Source of the DNA: Bradyrhizobium cytisi
Lineage (GTDB): Bacteria; Pseudomonadota; Alphaproteobacteria; Rhizobiales; Xanthobacteraceae
Reading direction: 5' to 3'
NCBI RefSeq assembly: GCF_008123515.1
Contig: NZ_VSSR01000035.1
Span: 1 to 33,129, forward strand
DNA length: 33,129 nucleotides
Shown here: piece after piece, positions 33,013-33,129 of the stretch
How positions within the stretch are numbered: the stretch's first letter is position 1
How the letters are laid out: each line of letters begins with the position of its first letter
The notes under the pieces: model-generated
The model's input: the letters and a program-made list of their open reading frames with translations, nothing else
What the model was told of the DNA's origin: nothing
Databases searched by the model: none
Made by a program: the position numbers and the translations under genes

Positions 33013-33129
33013 CTAAAGTTCGCCACATAAAGTCTGCTGAGCTTTGTGACAGAAGCGTTTGACGGAAGCCAAGACCTGATCTGCGGACTTGGTCCATTTG
33101 AAGGGCTTCGGGTTTTTGTTGTGCAGCTC
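33013..33129 (-). mobile_element. IS630-family transposase, C-terminal end
   Basis: The last 38 codons of a transposase enter from the right edge: HNKNPKPFKWTKSADQVLASVKRF then CHKAQQTLCGEL and a stop at 33013. The NPKPFxWTKsADxIL-x-x-V-x-RF pattern is the typical end of IS630-family DDE transposases. The catalytic part lies outside the window. The element's terminal repeat should lie within roughly 32940-33012 but was not identified with confidence. Confidence 0.75.

Noticed and set aside
1..33129. CRISPR arrays
   Set aside because: No regularly spaced repeats of 25-40 bp were seen; the repeated segments are gene-derived or palindromic.

Overview
The window looks like the chromosome of an alphaproteobacterium of the Bradyrhizobium type. 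The protein-coding blocks are GC-rich, genes are short-spaced with frequent GTG starts, and the protein set fits that group: FecR/VCBS proteins, a ParB-like methylase next to two DUF5681 proteins, and a GH26-like protein. This assignment is inference; no rRNA or other marker gene is present.

Layout. (1) 1-4034: a surface or secreted-protein block. A VCBS-repeat protein (-) is divergent from a coupled FecR-domain/TPR pair (+). IS21-like tandem repeats lie at the left edge and an unexplained 70-bp junction closes the block. (2) 4035-7313 (-): a TetR regulator, a GMC flavin dehydrogenase and a divergent hemC in one tight run. Palindromic TetR-type half-sites lie between tetR and a divergent SnoaL-like gene. 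(3) 7813-10606 (-): an aromatic O-demethylase-type operon of Rieske oxygenase, GntR/FCD regulator and ferredoxin reductase, with TGTATACA palindromes upstream. (4) 10735-17952: housekeeping and single genes: a 40-bp-arm inverted repeat, pgm, a secreted alpha/beta hydrolase, an OmpR-type regulator, an acyltransferase-3 membrane protein, an MBL-fold hydrolase and a LacX-type aldose epimerase. (5) 17953-22136: an accessory stretch with lower coding density. It holds a ParB-like/DNA methylase gene followed by two DUF5681 genes, plus small membrane-protein genes, one of them frameshifted. (6) 22137-26232 (-): nucleotide-sugar genes manC, ugd and a UDP-glucuronate-epimerase-like gene, which would supply GDP-mannose, UDP-glucuronate and probably UDP-galacturonate for exopolysaccharide. 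(7) 26233-33129: a decayed accessory region. It has a GH26-like glycoside hydrolase, a mosaic pseudogene built of pieces of lacX, manC and ugd, a frameshifted secreted-protein gene, a small Ig-like secreted protein, a small membrane protein and the C-terminus of an IS630-family transposase at the right edge.

The most unusual feature is internal self-similarity. Pieces of genes that are intact in this window recur as shards elsewhere in it. lacX, manC and ugd fragments are fused at 29189-29738, and an exact 21-bp lacX shard lies at 26458-26478. A fossil of the Ig-like gene (31017-31433) sits directly upstream of manC, where its reading frame ends in a GTGA overlap with the manC start. A frameshifted relative of the 31831-32184 membrane protein lies at 21445-21614. 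The region around the polysaccharide genes therefore seems to have been repeatedly duplicated, recombined and eroded.
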